Of a stretch of DNA of 64,000 bases, positions 33,847-46,400 are shown piece after piece. How positions within the stretch are numbered: the stretch's first letter is position 1; each line of letters opens with the position of its first letter. The position numbers were made by a program, and so were the translations under genes. Source of the stretch: Anaeramoeba flamelloides (lineage: Eukaryota > Metamonada > Anaeramoebidae); contig JANTQA010000070.1 in the NCBI GenBank assembly GCA_027625915.1, positions 6,205,001 through 6,269,000 on the forward strand. Direction: 5' to 3'. Below the pieces are notes generated by a model. The model saw only the letters and a list, made by a program, of their open reading frames with translations, had not been told where the DNA came from and ran no database searches.

Positions 33847-34419
33847 TTAGAAGATTTCACATCTATTACTCTTGCTTCTTCTGTTTTGACTGTTTGTTTT
33901 CTTTGGATATTCCAATCTATGTTTGTTTATTTTATGTACTAAGTCAGTAAAAGCTTGTTCAACATTAACGCTCTCCTTGGCAGAAGTTTCAATAAACGAA
34001 CAATTTAGACTTGTAGAGATATCTGTTCCTTCATATTTTGAGATTTTACGTTCGTTTTCAAGATCACTTTTGTTTCCAACAACCACTATTGGAACGTCGA
34101 CTGAATCTTTGGCACCTCTGATTTGTTCATAATACTTTTGAACTTCATCGAAGGAGTTTCTTGCATTGATGGAATATACAATTAAAAAGCCATCACCTTT
34201 TCTCATGTACACGTCCCTTATTATTGAGTATTCCTCATTACCTCCTGTGTCAAGGATATCTAAGGTGTATGTTTCTTCATCAATTACTATTTGTCTTCGA
34301 TATTCTTCTTCAATGGTAGGATCGTATTCTTCAATAAATGTATTTTGGACAAACCGAACCATTAAAGCTGTTTTTCCAACACCACCCCTTCCTACAATTA
34401 TTATTTTGTATTCTGTCAT
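33847..34419 (-). CDS. Ras-family small GTPase with altered switch II
   Basis: An intronless 190-residue protein colinear with H-Ras numbering. G1 is GRGGVGKTAL (10-19), the effector loop is YDPTIEEEYR (32-41), G3 is DTGGNEEY (57-64), G4 is GNKSDL and G5 is ETSAK. It ends in the CaaX box CEIF after a basic stretch (RRSKSNR), so it should be prenylated and act at a membrane. Unusual positions relative to canonical Ras are R11 (Ala), T17 (Ser), E38 (Asp), G59 (Ala) and N61 (Gln). Gln61 orients the hydrolytic water, so low intrinsic GTPase activity or altered GAP use is expected; this is inference. The plus-strand ORFs overlapping it are shadows. D-family MITEs flank the gene on both sides. Confidence 0.96.
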   Translation of the reverse strand: MTEYKIIIVGRGGVGKTALMVRFVQNTFIEEYDPTIEEEYRRQIVIDEETYTLDILDTGGNEEYSIIRDVYMRKGDGFLIVYSINARNSFDEVQKYYEQIRGAKDSVDVPIVVVGNKSDLENERKISKYEGTDISTSLNCSFIETSAKESVNVEQAFTDLVHKINKHRLEYPKKTNSQNRRSKSNRCEIF

Positions 34420-34705
34420 TTTTGGGTTTTGTTTTTTAAGGGTTTTTTTTTTTGTATAAATTTTAAGGAATTGTAAAGTTAAAAATGAAAAACAAGAAAA
34501 TTATTTTTTTCCATTTTTTGAGTTAGAATTTTGTCAAATTCTTTTGACAGAAATGAAAAAAAAATTGTTTGTACTTATTAAGAATGGAAGTTCTTATAAA
34601 CTTTTCTTCAAAAACTTTTAATTATAAAATAAATGGAATAAAATTTTCATTCAGCTTTCAAAAAGATTGAAAATCATATAACACTTCAAATTTTTTAATA
34701 CTTAA

Positions 34706-34881
34706 GGGACAAATCTCTATTAAATAGTTTTACCGAAATTTAATAGAGATTGAGCAATTTTTTGCCAATTACTTTGATTTGCAAACCTCTATTTATTTTT
34801 AAACTTAATCATATTTTCAGATAAGGAATCCTTTATTTATTAATTGGCCAAAAAAAAAAAATAATAATAGAGACTAATTCC
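34706..34881. mobile_element. D-family TTAA-flanked MITE, copy 2
   Basis: TTAA flanks at 34702-34705 and 34882-34885. The left end is GGGACAAATCTCTATTAAAT and the right end GAGACTAATTCC. It has the same orientation as copy 1. It lies about 290 bp upstream of the Ras start codon and could contribute to its 5' region. Confidence 0.7.
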
Positions 34882-35154
34882 TTAAAAGAAGTTTATAAAC
34901 TCTATTTCAAAATCATTGGCCCATTAAAAATCAAATTTTAAAGAAAAATATTTTTAATAATTGAAGTTATCTATTATAATATAAAAATTTTAATTTTAAT
35001 ATTCAGTTCTATACTCAAGAGATATTTGTTTTTCCCCTAAAAATAAAATAAAAAAAAGTAAAATAAAACATTTAAAAAAAATTGGGACATTTATTTTGAA
35101 ATAAGAATTACATAAAAAATAGAAAATTTATAAAAATTAATAAAACCAATTTAT

Positions 35155-35245
35155 CTATTCTCCTTCCATTTGAATAACAAAATCTAATTTCTTTTTCATA
35201 TTTGTTACCAATTTTTTCATTAATTCATCTGTTACTTCTCTCAAA
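35155..35245 (-). pseudogene. short coding-like gene tail, unrecognised
   Basis: On the minus strand a frame reading EVTDELMKKLVTNMKKKLDF, then VIQMEGE, runs to a TAG at 35155. The amphipathic, low-noise wording stands out from the flanks. AG acceptors are possible at about 35247 or 35245, but I could not find an upstream exon. It may be the remnant or last exon of a lost gene. Confidence 0.25.
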
Positions 35246-37275
35246 TTTTCATTTTCATTTTATATTTTAACAAAATACTGTGTAAAAAATAAATAAGAGT
35301 GAAAATAATTTATATTCAAACTTTTCATTGTTGGGGGGGAGTTCAAAACAATACAACTAAAATTCAAAATTACACTGTAAAATGGGCAATTTATTATGAA
35401 ATTTAGTTTAATATTAATTTCCTGAAACAGTTTGAAATTTCATTTAATCTTGGTAAAATTGATTTGACAACTAAGTTTTTTGATTGTTCTTTGATCATTT
35501 AAGGTGGTTAAAACAACATAACAACCATGTTAATTGAAATACTTGATAGTTTACTACAAATATTCTTGACAATCTATCGACTTGTCCAAAAATTTTGAAA
35601 GAAAAAAATTCAAAAAAAAAAAAGGAAAACCTTTATTTTATTTATTTTTACAATTAAAATTTTAACTAAAATGATGTTTAATCAAAAAAATTACAAAAAA
35701 ATGAATTTTAAGAATTTTTTTTTTTTTTTGATGGAGATTATTTTTTCAAATCAAAGACTAATTACCTCCTATTTATATTTTCAGATTTTATTTATATCTT
35801 ATTCATAATTATTTTAACATAATTTTCTCTAGAGATGCTATTTAAAACCAAATATTTTAGAGATCTCAAAAATAAATTTATTAATTTTTTTTTTTCAAAA
35901 TTTTATTGAAGAAAAATTAATTACAGATTTCATCAGGTATTAATTTGTTATTTTGATCTGTTTTGTCTCTTATCTTTGTAAAAGATATTCATTTTATTCA
36001 GAAATTTAATTTCAATATGATTAAACAATTTTTATTAATTGATTAATATTTTTTGTATTTTTTTTTTGATTCCAAAATTTTCAATTATTAATACTATTAG
36101 AAAAAACTTATACTTTTATCAAACAAAGCACTCAAATATATTTTCCAGATAAATCTTTTGGATTTTTTGAAAATGAAAATCCATTTTTTTAAAAATTTTT
36201 AAACTATAGTTTATTTTTTTTATTAGTAGTATTTTATCTAAAAGAATTAAAATCCCAAAAAAAACATTTTAAGGGTCTAGCTAATTGAGTATATGTACTC
36301 TATATTCTCGGAGTGAATACTACTAAAAAGGGTATTCTGAAATTGCATTTCTTTTGATTGGTAAAATTCCAATAATAAAAAAAAAAATACACTCTATCTT
36401 GTTCAAAAAAAATAAAAATTCAATTAAACAAAAAACTGGTCAAAAAAATTTTCAATTTAAAAAAACACACTTTTTGAAAAAAAAAAAACAATAATCTTTA
36501 ATGATTTTAGATCGCCAAAAATTCAATTTCTTCAATTGTACAAAAATTATTTTTTTCCCATACTTAAACAAATAAATCCAGATTTAATCTAATTTGTGAT
36601 TGTTTTATGAACATCTACATTTGATAAAGTAGAGATTTTAGATTATTCTTTCATATAAAAAAAAATCTTTAAGAAAAAAATCTAAAAAAATCTTTTAGAT
36701 CTCAAAAATTTCCAAAGAAAAAACACTAAGAAACCAATATAGTTGTTTCTAAAAGTATAATTCTCAGGATTTAAATTGGAAATCAGTACATGTCAAATTT
36801 ACTTTTTTCTAAAAATATACTCTTTTTTTCATTGTGGATTTTTAAAGCTGTATCAAGTACATGTTGGTTAGTTTTTTAATTGTTATTAGACCACAATAAA
36901 AATTTATAAAAAATATTTTTCCCATTTCAAAAAATTATTTTTTAACTTAACGACTCAACTGTTAATTTGTAAGTTTTTATACCTGAGCTTTTATTTCAAG
37001 TTTTTAATTTAAAAAGTGGAGCTGACTGTTATGGAAATAATTTTATTAAATTCTTTTGAAATAAACAATAAAAATTCCGACTCAATCATTTCAAAAAAAT
37101 TAACAACATTTGTATGAACTAAAATCATATATAAAATCAAATAAATAAAAAAATAGCCAAATAAAAAAAAAAACAATAATTAAAAATATCATTTTAATTT
37201 TTTATAATATATAACGAATATATATATATATATATATAGATAACAATATTCATAAATAATCAATTATTAATAGTA
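35246..37275. other. gene-free stretch between Ras and TAF2
   Basis: AT-rich, with a G7 run at 35333-35339, a solo G-family right end (AAAAGTGGAGCTGACTG) at about 37012-37028 and a TA microsatellite at about 37216-37238. No credible exon was found. Confidence 0.5.
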
Positions 37276-40200
37276 TTAAATTCTTTTTAAAATAAATTTA
37301 AATTCATCTGTTCCTTGAAAAAATTTTAATTCCTTTTTTGATGGCTGTATAAATTTGTAGGTTTTATTTCTGATTTTTCGAATAAAAAACCCATTTTGTA
37401 TATTTTTATTATCGTCTTTTTCTTGCAATTCATTCATTACTTGCAGATCAAACGACAATGGATGAATAGGGGGTATAAATTGGAAAGGGTTTTGTTTCAA
37501 TTTTTCAGTGTAATTAATTTCTTTGCGCTCTTCAACAATACTTGGAAACAAAGAATTATTATTATTTATGGCGATCTTGTTTTCCTGTTCAATATTCTGG
37601 GTAATTGGGAGAGGACTTATATTACCGTGGAACTCATCTTCGTCTTCGTCATCATAAATAGTCGACCCCACGCTTAAATGATTGTTGACACTTTCAGGTT
37701 TTTCCACTTTTATCGGGTTCGAAATGAGTAAATCATTATTAATATTATTCTTTTCAAAATCTATTGAATCAGATTTTTTCAAATATTTTTTTTTCAATTT
37801 TTTAGAGGCTAATATTTCTAAGTGGAAAAAAGATTTTTGTTGTTGAAAAGAATCATATTTATTTTTGTGATACGATTCTAGGGTTTTAAATTCTCTTTTT
37901 GATTTTCCCAATTTAAAAGGGTTTGGAATATGAATTCCAAAGATGATATCATATAATTTAAATAAAATATTTCTTAAATCGATATTTATTGAGCCTCTGT
38001 TCATCAAATTCCATATGATTTTCATGATTTGTTCATTTGTTATCGTTGAAGTTTTCAGTAAATTCACATAGTTAAAGTATAAAATTGTTTTTGTTTTTGT
38101 TTTTTTGTTTAGTCTCAATTTTTTTGCAATTTTTTTTATTAATAACACATAATAGAATGGCGAAAATTCTTCAATAAATTCATTACTTGTTATGTATTCC
38201 AAAATTAATAAAAACCGATTTGGGAATTCTTCCTTTGTTGCAATAAATAACCCATGATAAATAGCTTCGATCCTAATACCATCTGAATAATTCACATCAG
38301 TCATGTATCCTTTGAATAATTCAAAATCTAATTCAACACGGTTTTGGAATTTTGCAATGGTTTGCAGGCTTGTCCTTGTTAAAATATTATCTTCAGAGGG
38401 GAAGAGTTTATCCCGTTCTAAATATCTTTCGATTTCTTCAAAAAGTTTGTTATAATCATCTTCATCTTCGGGAAATAGATATCCAAATGCTTGAATTATT
38501 AAGCAGCAATAATGCTCATCATTATATTCATTTTCTGAATTATCATTATATTTACTTAAATTGAGTAAAAAGTCCACAACCATTTTTGGGGTATTTGAAT
38601 TTTTGTCTTTAACTCTAGAAATGGCTATTATAATTCCTTTTTGTAAATAATAGTTATCAAGATCACTGAAATCATTTGGCTTGATAATACCAGTCTCAAT
38701 ATCAAAATAGTATTTTTTAAAAATTTCAATTAACACTTCACCTGCTTTCCACCCACTTTCTTCACAATTTTGCTTTTGGTAATTTGTTTTATTTATTTTT
38801 TGTTTTTCGGAAATGATTTGAAAATTATTTTTAATTTGGATAAAATTTAGTAAAATATAAGGGATAAAATAATTATTAAAATAAAAGCAAAACAATAATT
38901 ATTAAAGTAAAAAAATTTTTAATTTAAATAATCAACATTATAAGGTGTATTCTTTTTTTTTTTTTTTTATTAAAGTATTTCATGTTAAGAGGGAAAATGG
39001 AAATGAAAAAAAAAAATAGTTTTAAAAAAATATGTTGACAATCATTAAATTTTATCTTAAAAATATTATGAAGGGAGTAGCCAACAATAAAGTTAAAATT
39101 TTCACTTTTTTTAAAAATTATCAAAAAGAGGATCAAAAAACAACATTTTTTACTTTGGTTGTGTCTCGTTGCTTTTTTAGCATTCAAATTACTTGTTGAA
39201 AAATAATTTAACATTTCTGATTATCCAATTTTACGATTATTTTCATAGATTGGACAATTCCATAGAAAATATTCCTAATCTTTAATGGTATCTAAATTAT
39301 TTATTTTTCTTTGGAATTAAAGTTTTTTTCGTTACAAACTTGATATTATGTAGTAGTGATGGTATTGGTCCTAAATATATTTAAAAAAAAAATTTTGTTT
39401 TATTGTTTGAAAAAACAAAAATAAATTTAGATCTTTTCTTTTTACTCAAAAACGAAAAAAAGAAAAATGATCTTTCTTTTTGGAAATGGGTATTTTGGTG
39501 AATTCAATACAATACCGAATACTTTGCTGTACTTTTATCAAATTAGTCTTAGATTTGATAAAATAACTAACAATAATTCCTAAAATTTTTCAATTTTCTC
39601 CATTTTGATACTTTTTATGAAAATTTAAACCCAATGACTTCATCAAATTATTAAAATTTTCAAAAAAATAATCATATTAAATATTAACAATGTCTGGGGG
39701 GTTTAAAATATGACATATAAGAAGGAATTTTCTCAAAAAGTACAATTTTTTCCAACCTTCTTTTTCGTTTTTTAAAACTATTAATGACAAAATTCTGGCA
39801 AATTTAGGAAAAAAAAGTAATTTTTTCCATCTTAGATCTGACAGAATAAAAATTTGTGAGAATTACTAACGACTCAAACCCTCTTTAAAAAAAACATGAT
39901 ACTTTGAAATTTAATTGTAAAAGAAGTCGTTAAATAAACATAAAATATAAGAAAAAAATTTTTCATTTGGGGAAAAAAATTAAAAAAAAAAATCATTTAA
40001 GATAAAACACAGCAAAAGCGTTTAAATATGTAAAAATTGGTTGTTGATGTGAAATAAATAATAAAAATTTTTAAATTTAAAAATTCTCCTATTCTGATTA
40101 ATTTTCAAAAAAAAAACAAAAAAAAAACAAAAGAATCTTTTTACTCAATGACTTTTGTAAATTTATCAACTCACTGATAAATTATTTTTTGTAAAAACCA

Positions 40201-42516
40201 TTTCAAAAAATAATAATAACAATAATGAAAATGTTCTATAATATCTTTGTAATACAAAGAAAATTGCTAAAAATAAAATATTAGTGTTTCGATGAAAATG
40301 GCTTAACCATTACCTTATTTGGTTATTTTGTTGAGCTATACAAATGGCTCTGATATTTTTAAAAAATTATTAAGGTAGATTGGCTCTTAAACATTAATGA
40401 ATAAAAAAAACAAAACAAAATAAATATACAAAAGGAAAATTTAAAAATAATAGTATATATTACCTTTGCAATGGCTTTAGCTGCTTCAACCCTAATTGGG
40501 CAAAAATACCGAATATCCAACAGTGTAGCATGTAAGATTTCAAGTGAGTCTTCATGCTTCCAATGGGATAATCTTTTAATTGTTTCATATTGAGAAATAA
40601 CTGATCGTTCCAATTCCAATTCATGTCTCCACATTGAATCATTATTTTTTAATAATATTAATTCTCGAATCCAATTTAATTCAGGATCAATTCTTATATA
40701 AAATACCGGAGAAGGATTATTTTTACCTAGTTGGAAAATTAAAATTTCACCATTTTCATATTCAATTTGTTTTTTTTTATGCTTATGCAGTCTTGATACA
40801 ACAAAAACATTAAAATTATGATCTTTGGATTCAATTTTTTTATAATAATCAAAAATTCCATTATATTCATGTACTCTAACTTTTAATAACCCCTATTCAA
40901 ATTTTTAATAGAAAGAAGAAGAAAGAATATTAATACAATAATTTAATAAAATAAGTTTTTTTGTCAATAAATAATAACAATAATAAAGAACAAAAAACAA
41001 TAAATTCAACAAAAATAAATAGAAAATAATAAATTGTAAAAAAGAAGAATTAAATTCTATCAATCCTAATTAAATTTACATCCATATAATTTAATTAAAT
41101 TATGATTGAATAAAGTATTTACTTGGAATGGTTGTTTTTGATATTGTTCGACTTTCAATTCAATAACTTGTTCATTTTTCTTTTTGACAAATTGTGCTGA
41201 ACAGACTAACTTAGGAATTAACGAAGTGTATAGCCATTGATGGCGAAAATCTTCAAAATTCATTCCTGTTGCCTTTCTCCATATTGAAATTATTTGCATT
41301 GTTTCTACAATTTTTTTACTATCCTTTTTCGTTGCATCAAACAATAATCTGTTTAATATATTTCGATACATCTCTTGCCCAACAATTGATTCTAACATTT
41401 GAATCACGAGTATTGATTTAATTCGATAATGTTTCGTATTTATTGGTCCACGGGTTAACGGATGATAATTATATAAAATTTCCGCAAAGTTTTTATCCTT
41501 GATCAGAAATTCATTATTTTTAATTTTTTGATATAGGAATTCGCTATTTCCAAATAAGCAACGTAATGTTAAATATGATAAATGTCCAGCTATTCCCAAA
41601 ATAATCCAATGATCACATGGATTTTTGATATGTAAAAATTGTCCAAAAAATTGTGTTGTTAAGGCTAAAATAATATTTAGCTGTTTAAAGTGTATATCAT
41701 CAATGCTTGAGTCTGTATATAGGATTTTTTCTGACAAAATTGTAAATGATGCAAAGGATAATATCACATTTTCTGGCAAATTTGGTAAAAATACTAAATT
41801 AAAAAATTCATAAGGAAATCTAAACCCAAGAAATTTTTCACAATATTTAACACTTGCTGGGAGAGTTTGTAATGTTGTTCTCATTTTATGAATTAAATTA
41901 TTAATATTAGATGAATTTTTTCCTTTTTCATTTGTATTTTTTTTTTCGTATATTAGAGAAAATGCGGTACATAATAATTCATTATTATCTTCGGGAAACC
42001 TACCTTCCACATCTTCATCACCATTATCATATTCATCATCATCTTCATCATCTTCATCATCATCCTCTTCGTCTTCGTCTTCGTCTTCGTCTTCGTCTTC
42101 ATCATCTTCTTCGTCTACATCATCTTCTTCATCATCTTCTTCTTCTTCCTCTTCGTCGTCATCATCGTCTTCTTCTTCGTCATCTTCCACTTCTTCCAAA
42201 TTCATATTTTGGTTTTCTTCATCATCTAAATTTAGATTATGCTTAATTACAATTTGAACATCGCTAAATGTACCACAAACAAACCCAATATTTGATGGTG
42301 TTATTGGTTCATTTAAATTATAATGAAAAATGGATCGTTTATTTTTTTTGAAATTTTCAGATAATTGTCCATTTGAAATAACATAATATTTTTCTGGTAC
42401 ATCAAAATATAATTCGAATGTGTGATGGAATCTTAACGAATGAAAACATGGAAACCAATAATAAGGTTGGTAATTTCTTGGATCAGTATAAACATCTATA
42501 ATATTTTTTAAAAGAA

Positions 42517-42556
<40 letters not shown>

Positions 42557-43411
42557 AGGTGTGTTAATCAATATTTTTTTATTATATTTTTTTTGCTGGG
42601 AGGATATCTTTTTATTTTGAGAATTATTTTCTTTTTTAAAAAAAAAAAAAATATAATGATCATTTTCAAGAGAAGATGGCAGTTTGCAAATCATACCATA
42701 TTCTCACAAAAATGGTTTATCAATAATAAATTCCATAATATAATATAAATCTAGTTCTTAAGTACAAAAGTATCTCTTAATAAAATCATTTTTTTCATTT
42801 AATTTTATTTTCAATTTGAAAAAAAACAAGTTTAAGGAAAAAATAATATTGTTGTTGAGTTGAAAGGTTTTATTTCAATGGTTTAAGAAATCTAATTAAA
42901 GAGATAATTTTACAACTTTTTGATGACTTTTTCAATTTCATAACAAACATTGCAACAAATACAAATTATTCAAAACACAAAAAGTATTAGAGCACAATAA
43001 TATATATTTTTGCTTCAATTTTAAATGATTATTCATGAAGTAAAACCAACTTTTTGATGAAAATTGCATCCTTCTATTTACCGAGTGATATTTTTTTATT
43101 TTAGAATTAATTTATCTGAAAATAAACTCAAAAACAAAAGAGACAAAGTTCTTTATTTTTTCCCTTTTTACTCAATGCTCTTATTTAATATTTGAAAACA
43201 ATCAATAATAACCAAATTGATCATTGATCAGAATTACAAAAGAATATGGGTACTCTACTACTAATGAAATGATTTCTAAATCAAAACCGATGATTAAAAA
43301 TTGAATAAAAGTGGTAGGAAGTATTTTTATGTGTTATTCTAAACTTCTGCACTCTATGACTACTGATTCTTATTTATTAAACATCCTTTAAGTAACAATT
43401 CAAAAATAAAC

Positions 43412-43464
<53 letters not shown>

Positions 43465-46400
43465 TAATTGACTTTGTTGGGAATCATCTTCTTGTTTGGT
43501 TCGCTTTACTTTTGAGAATGATCTTGTTTTACTCTTGAAAAAAGAGAAAACAAAGCAACAATATATCTTCTCAATTAGTTTCATGATCGAGTCTTTTCTG
43601 TTTGAATAATGATTATTATTTAATCCAACCCATTACATTCTATAAAGCTTCTAAAGTTCGCCCTTAAGGTATCTATAAAAGAATAAAATCTTAAAAGTTC
43701 TCGAAAAAAATTAAGTTTTTACTTTTCCTAGTTAATTCTTTTTCCAATTTTAATTTTGAATTTTGACCCCAAGATCTTTTTTTCCCAAATAACAAGAATA
43801 GTTATCAGAACCAATTAAAAAAGTACCATTTTTGCGAGAATGCTGCGGATTTAAAAACTTCCATATTCTCTTGAAAATGGTACTTTTGTTATCTCATGAA
43901 AATGGTCATTTTATTATCTCGCAGAAATGAAGTTAATTTATAACTTATCAAATATATAATTAATTTTCGAAAGTTGGAATTTTTAAAAAAATTTAAAAAT
44001 TCAAATGATGATAAATAATTTAATTTAATAAAATACAATGGTAACTCTAACAAAGCATTAAATAAATGAAAAAATAAACAATTTTATTAGATTAAAAATA
44101 AAAATACATAAAAAATTTTTTGATCTAGAAAAGCATAAAGTTTGAAAATTTTAAGATTAATACGATTACTACAACACCATGCTTATGTTAAATGTATTTT
44201 CTGAAACGGATTATTTTTTTTAAAAATTTTAATCCATTTTTCCACATTTTTAAAAAGTTCAAAATCCAACATATTTCCTCATTATTTCAAATAAAAACAT
44301 TTTCTTTGAAGAAGAAAGAAATCTTAGGGTATTTGAAGGAAGTGTACAAAAATATTCTCTAAAAAGAAAAGCACCAAGTTTTAGAATAATTCGGTATAAA
44401 AAATCATCTTTATTTCAAAAAAATCTCGAATAATTATTTTAAACTTAGAAAAAAAAATAATTTCTTTATTCACTGCATTTTTCAAAACAATTTATTCATT
44501 TTATTGAATTAAAAAATATATTAAAAAACAATCAAACCATTAAGTTAAAAATATTCCCGTAATACTTTTTTAAAACCTGTAAAATTCAACTTATAACTTT
44601 ATGAAATTCTTGTTAATTTGATTATTTTTAATCAATAATTAATAACAAATTCTTAAATATTTCAGTGGGTTCGTAATAACACAAAGCTTAAAAGTATCAA
44701 TAGGTTTTATTATTATTTTGAAATTTTTTAAATATTTTCAAATAAATAAAACTATTTTCAATTAATAATTATAATAATACAAAAAAAATAAATATTACCA
44801 ATTAAATTATTTTAATAATAAAGGTTCATTATTTATAATACCTTCTGAACAATTGAAAAAAAATAATTACTTAATCTTTTAAATTTCAAGAAATTTAATA
44901 AATTATTTAAAATAAAAAAAAAAAGATCATTTTTTTGCTGTTCTTTAATGAGTAAATATTTGTTTTGTGATATTATTTATTGTTAAGTATTTGATGTTAA
45001 AAACACTTTATCCGTTAAAGAGAAGATTTTGAAGTGAATAAGTTCGTATCTTCCTAATTCAAAGAGTAAATAAGCACAGTTATTAACAGTGTTTCAAACT
45101 TGGTTTTATAATACATTTGTTTTATTTTTCTTATATTTTTTAAATAAGATTAGATTTCCAATGTTATTTGTTCATTACAAACTCTCAGAAATTAATAGAA
45201 AGTAAGATTTCTTAAAAAATTAAAATTTTTTTGGAAATTTTTATTTTTAAAAACAAAAAAATCAAAAAAGGATCAGATTATTTTTACTTTGCATTTCATT
45301 GGGAAAAATTAAACTCTTTTAAAAATAATGACTCATTTCCCTAAAGTTGATAAATTAGTTTATAAGGGTTTAATTGAACACATGTGTGATTAAGTGCTTT
45401 ATTATCTTTGGGGGGGAGAGGGGGGGGATAAATAATAGTTGCCAGTCTCTTAATAATTTTTTCAAAATGTATATATTTAAATTGGGTAACTTTGAAGATA
45501 TTTTTTTTTACAAAATGATTTTCCTTAATTAAACATAAATTCAAATAATCAAACACCTTTCTGAAATTAAAATACATTCAAATGTTTTAAATTGATAAAA
45601 ATGATTCTGATTTTTAAAATTTAATCTCAAAATTAGTTTTTATTTTCAGTTATCTTCTCAATTAATTTTGAAGATTTGAGATTTTTTTAGATTTCTACAT
45701 TTACCAAACACTATTATGAAAAAATAAAATTGAAAAAAAAAAAAAAGTTATACAAAACAACTACTTTTATTAACTTTTCATCTTACTTAAAAAGGTGGTA
45801 ATATTAACAACAATAAATACAATAGCCTAAAGATTTTTAAGAACTGTAATTTTGATTATATTGTAAATAAACTGTATTATTAAAAAGTCTCTAGTCGAGA
45901 AAAAAAGGGTTTTGTTCATGCAATAAATTACAAATAAATGTAAGGATGAATTTTAGTTTAATTCAACTCGGAGATATTTATTTTGATAGATAATAACTAC
46001 TGGTTTTGAAAATGTTGTACTCATCTAATAAAACTGGAATAGAGAAAAAAAAATTCCTTGTGATAATTATTCCGTGTCCCAAGGTGCCTAGGTTTTCCAG
46101 AATTAAAAAGAATAAAGTAAAATCTATTTGATTTTACTTTATTCTTTTTAATTCTGGAAAACCTAACGGACATGTCCTGGGTTTTCCAAAATTTTAAAGA
46201 AGGTTTAAAGGATGTTTTAAAAAAAGTTTAAAGGAAAGAAAAAAGTTTAAAGAAAATACAGCTATTTTAAAAGAGTGAAGACTTTTTTTTTTTAGATTAC
46301 TCATATCAAAACTTTTTTAAATTTTCGATACAATCGTTTTAAAAATATGTGGACTTTTTTTAAAATTAAAACTTTAAAAAAGTACTCACTTTTTTCAAAT

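Noticed and set aside
41911-42246. His/Leu/Arg-rich plus-strand ORF
   Set aside because: Antisense of the TAF2 Asp/Glu tract.
42496-42694. Extension of TAF2 exon 2 upstream to an ATG at 42694 (MICKLPSS...)
   Set aside because: It reads through the CA/TA microsatellite and a Lys/Asn stretch. The splice to 47260 restores a conserved TAF2 junction instead.
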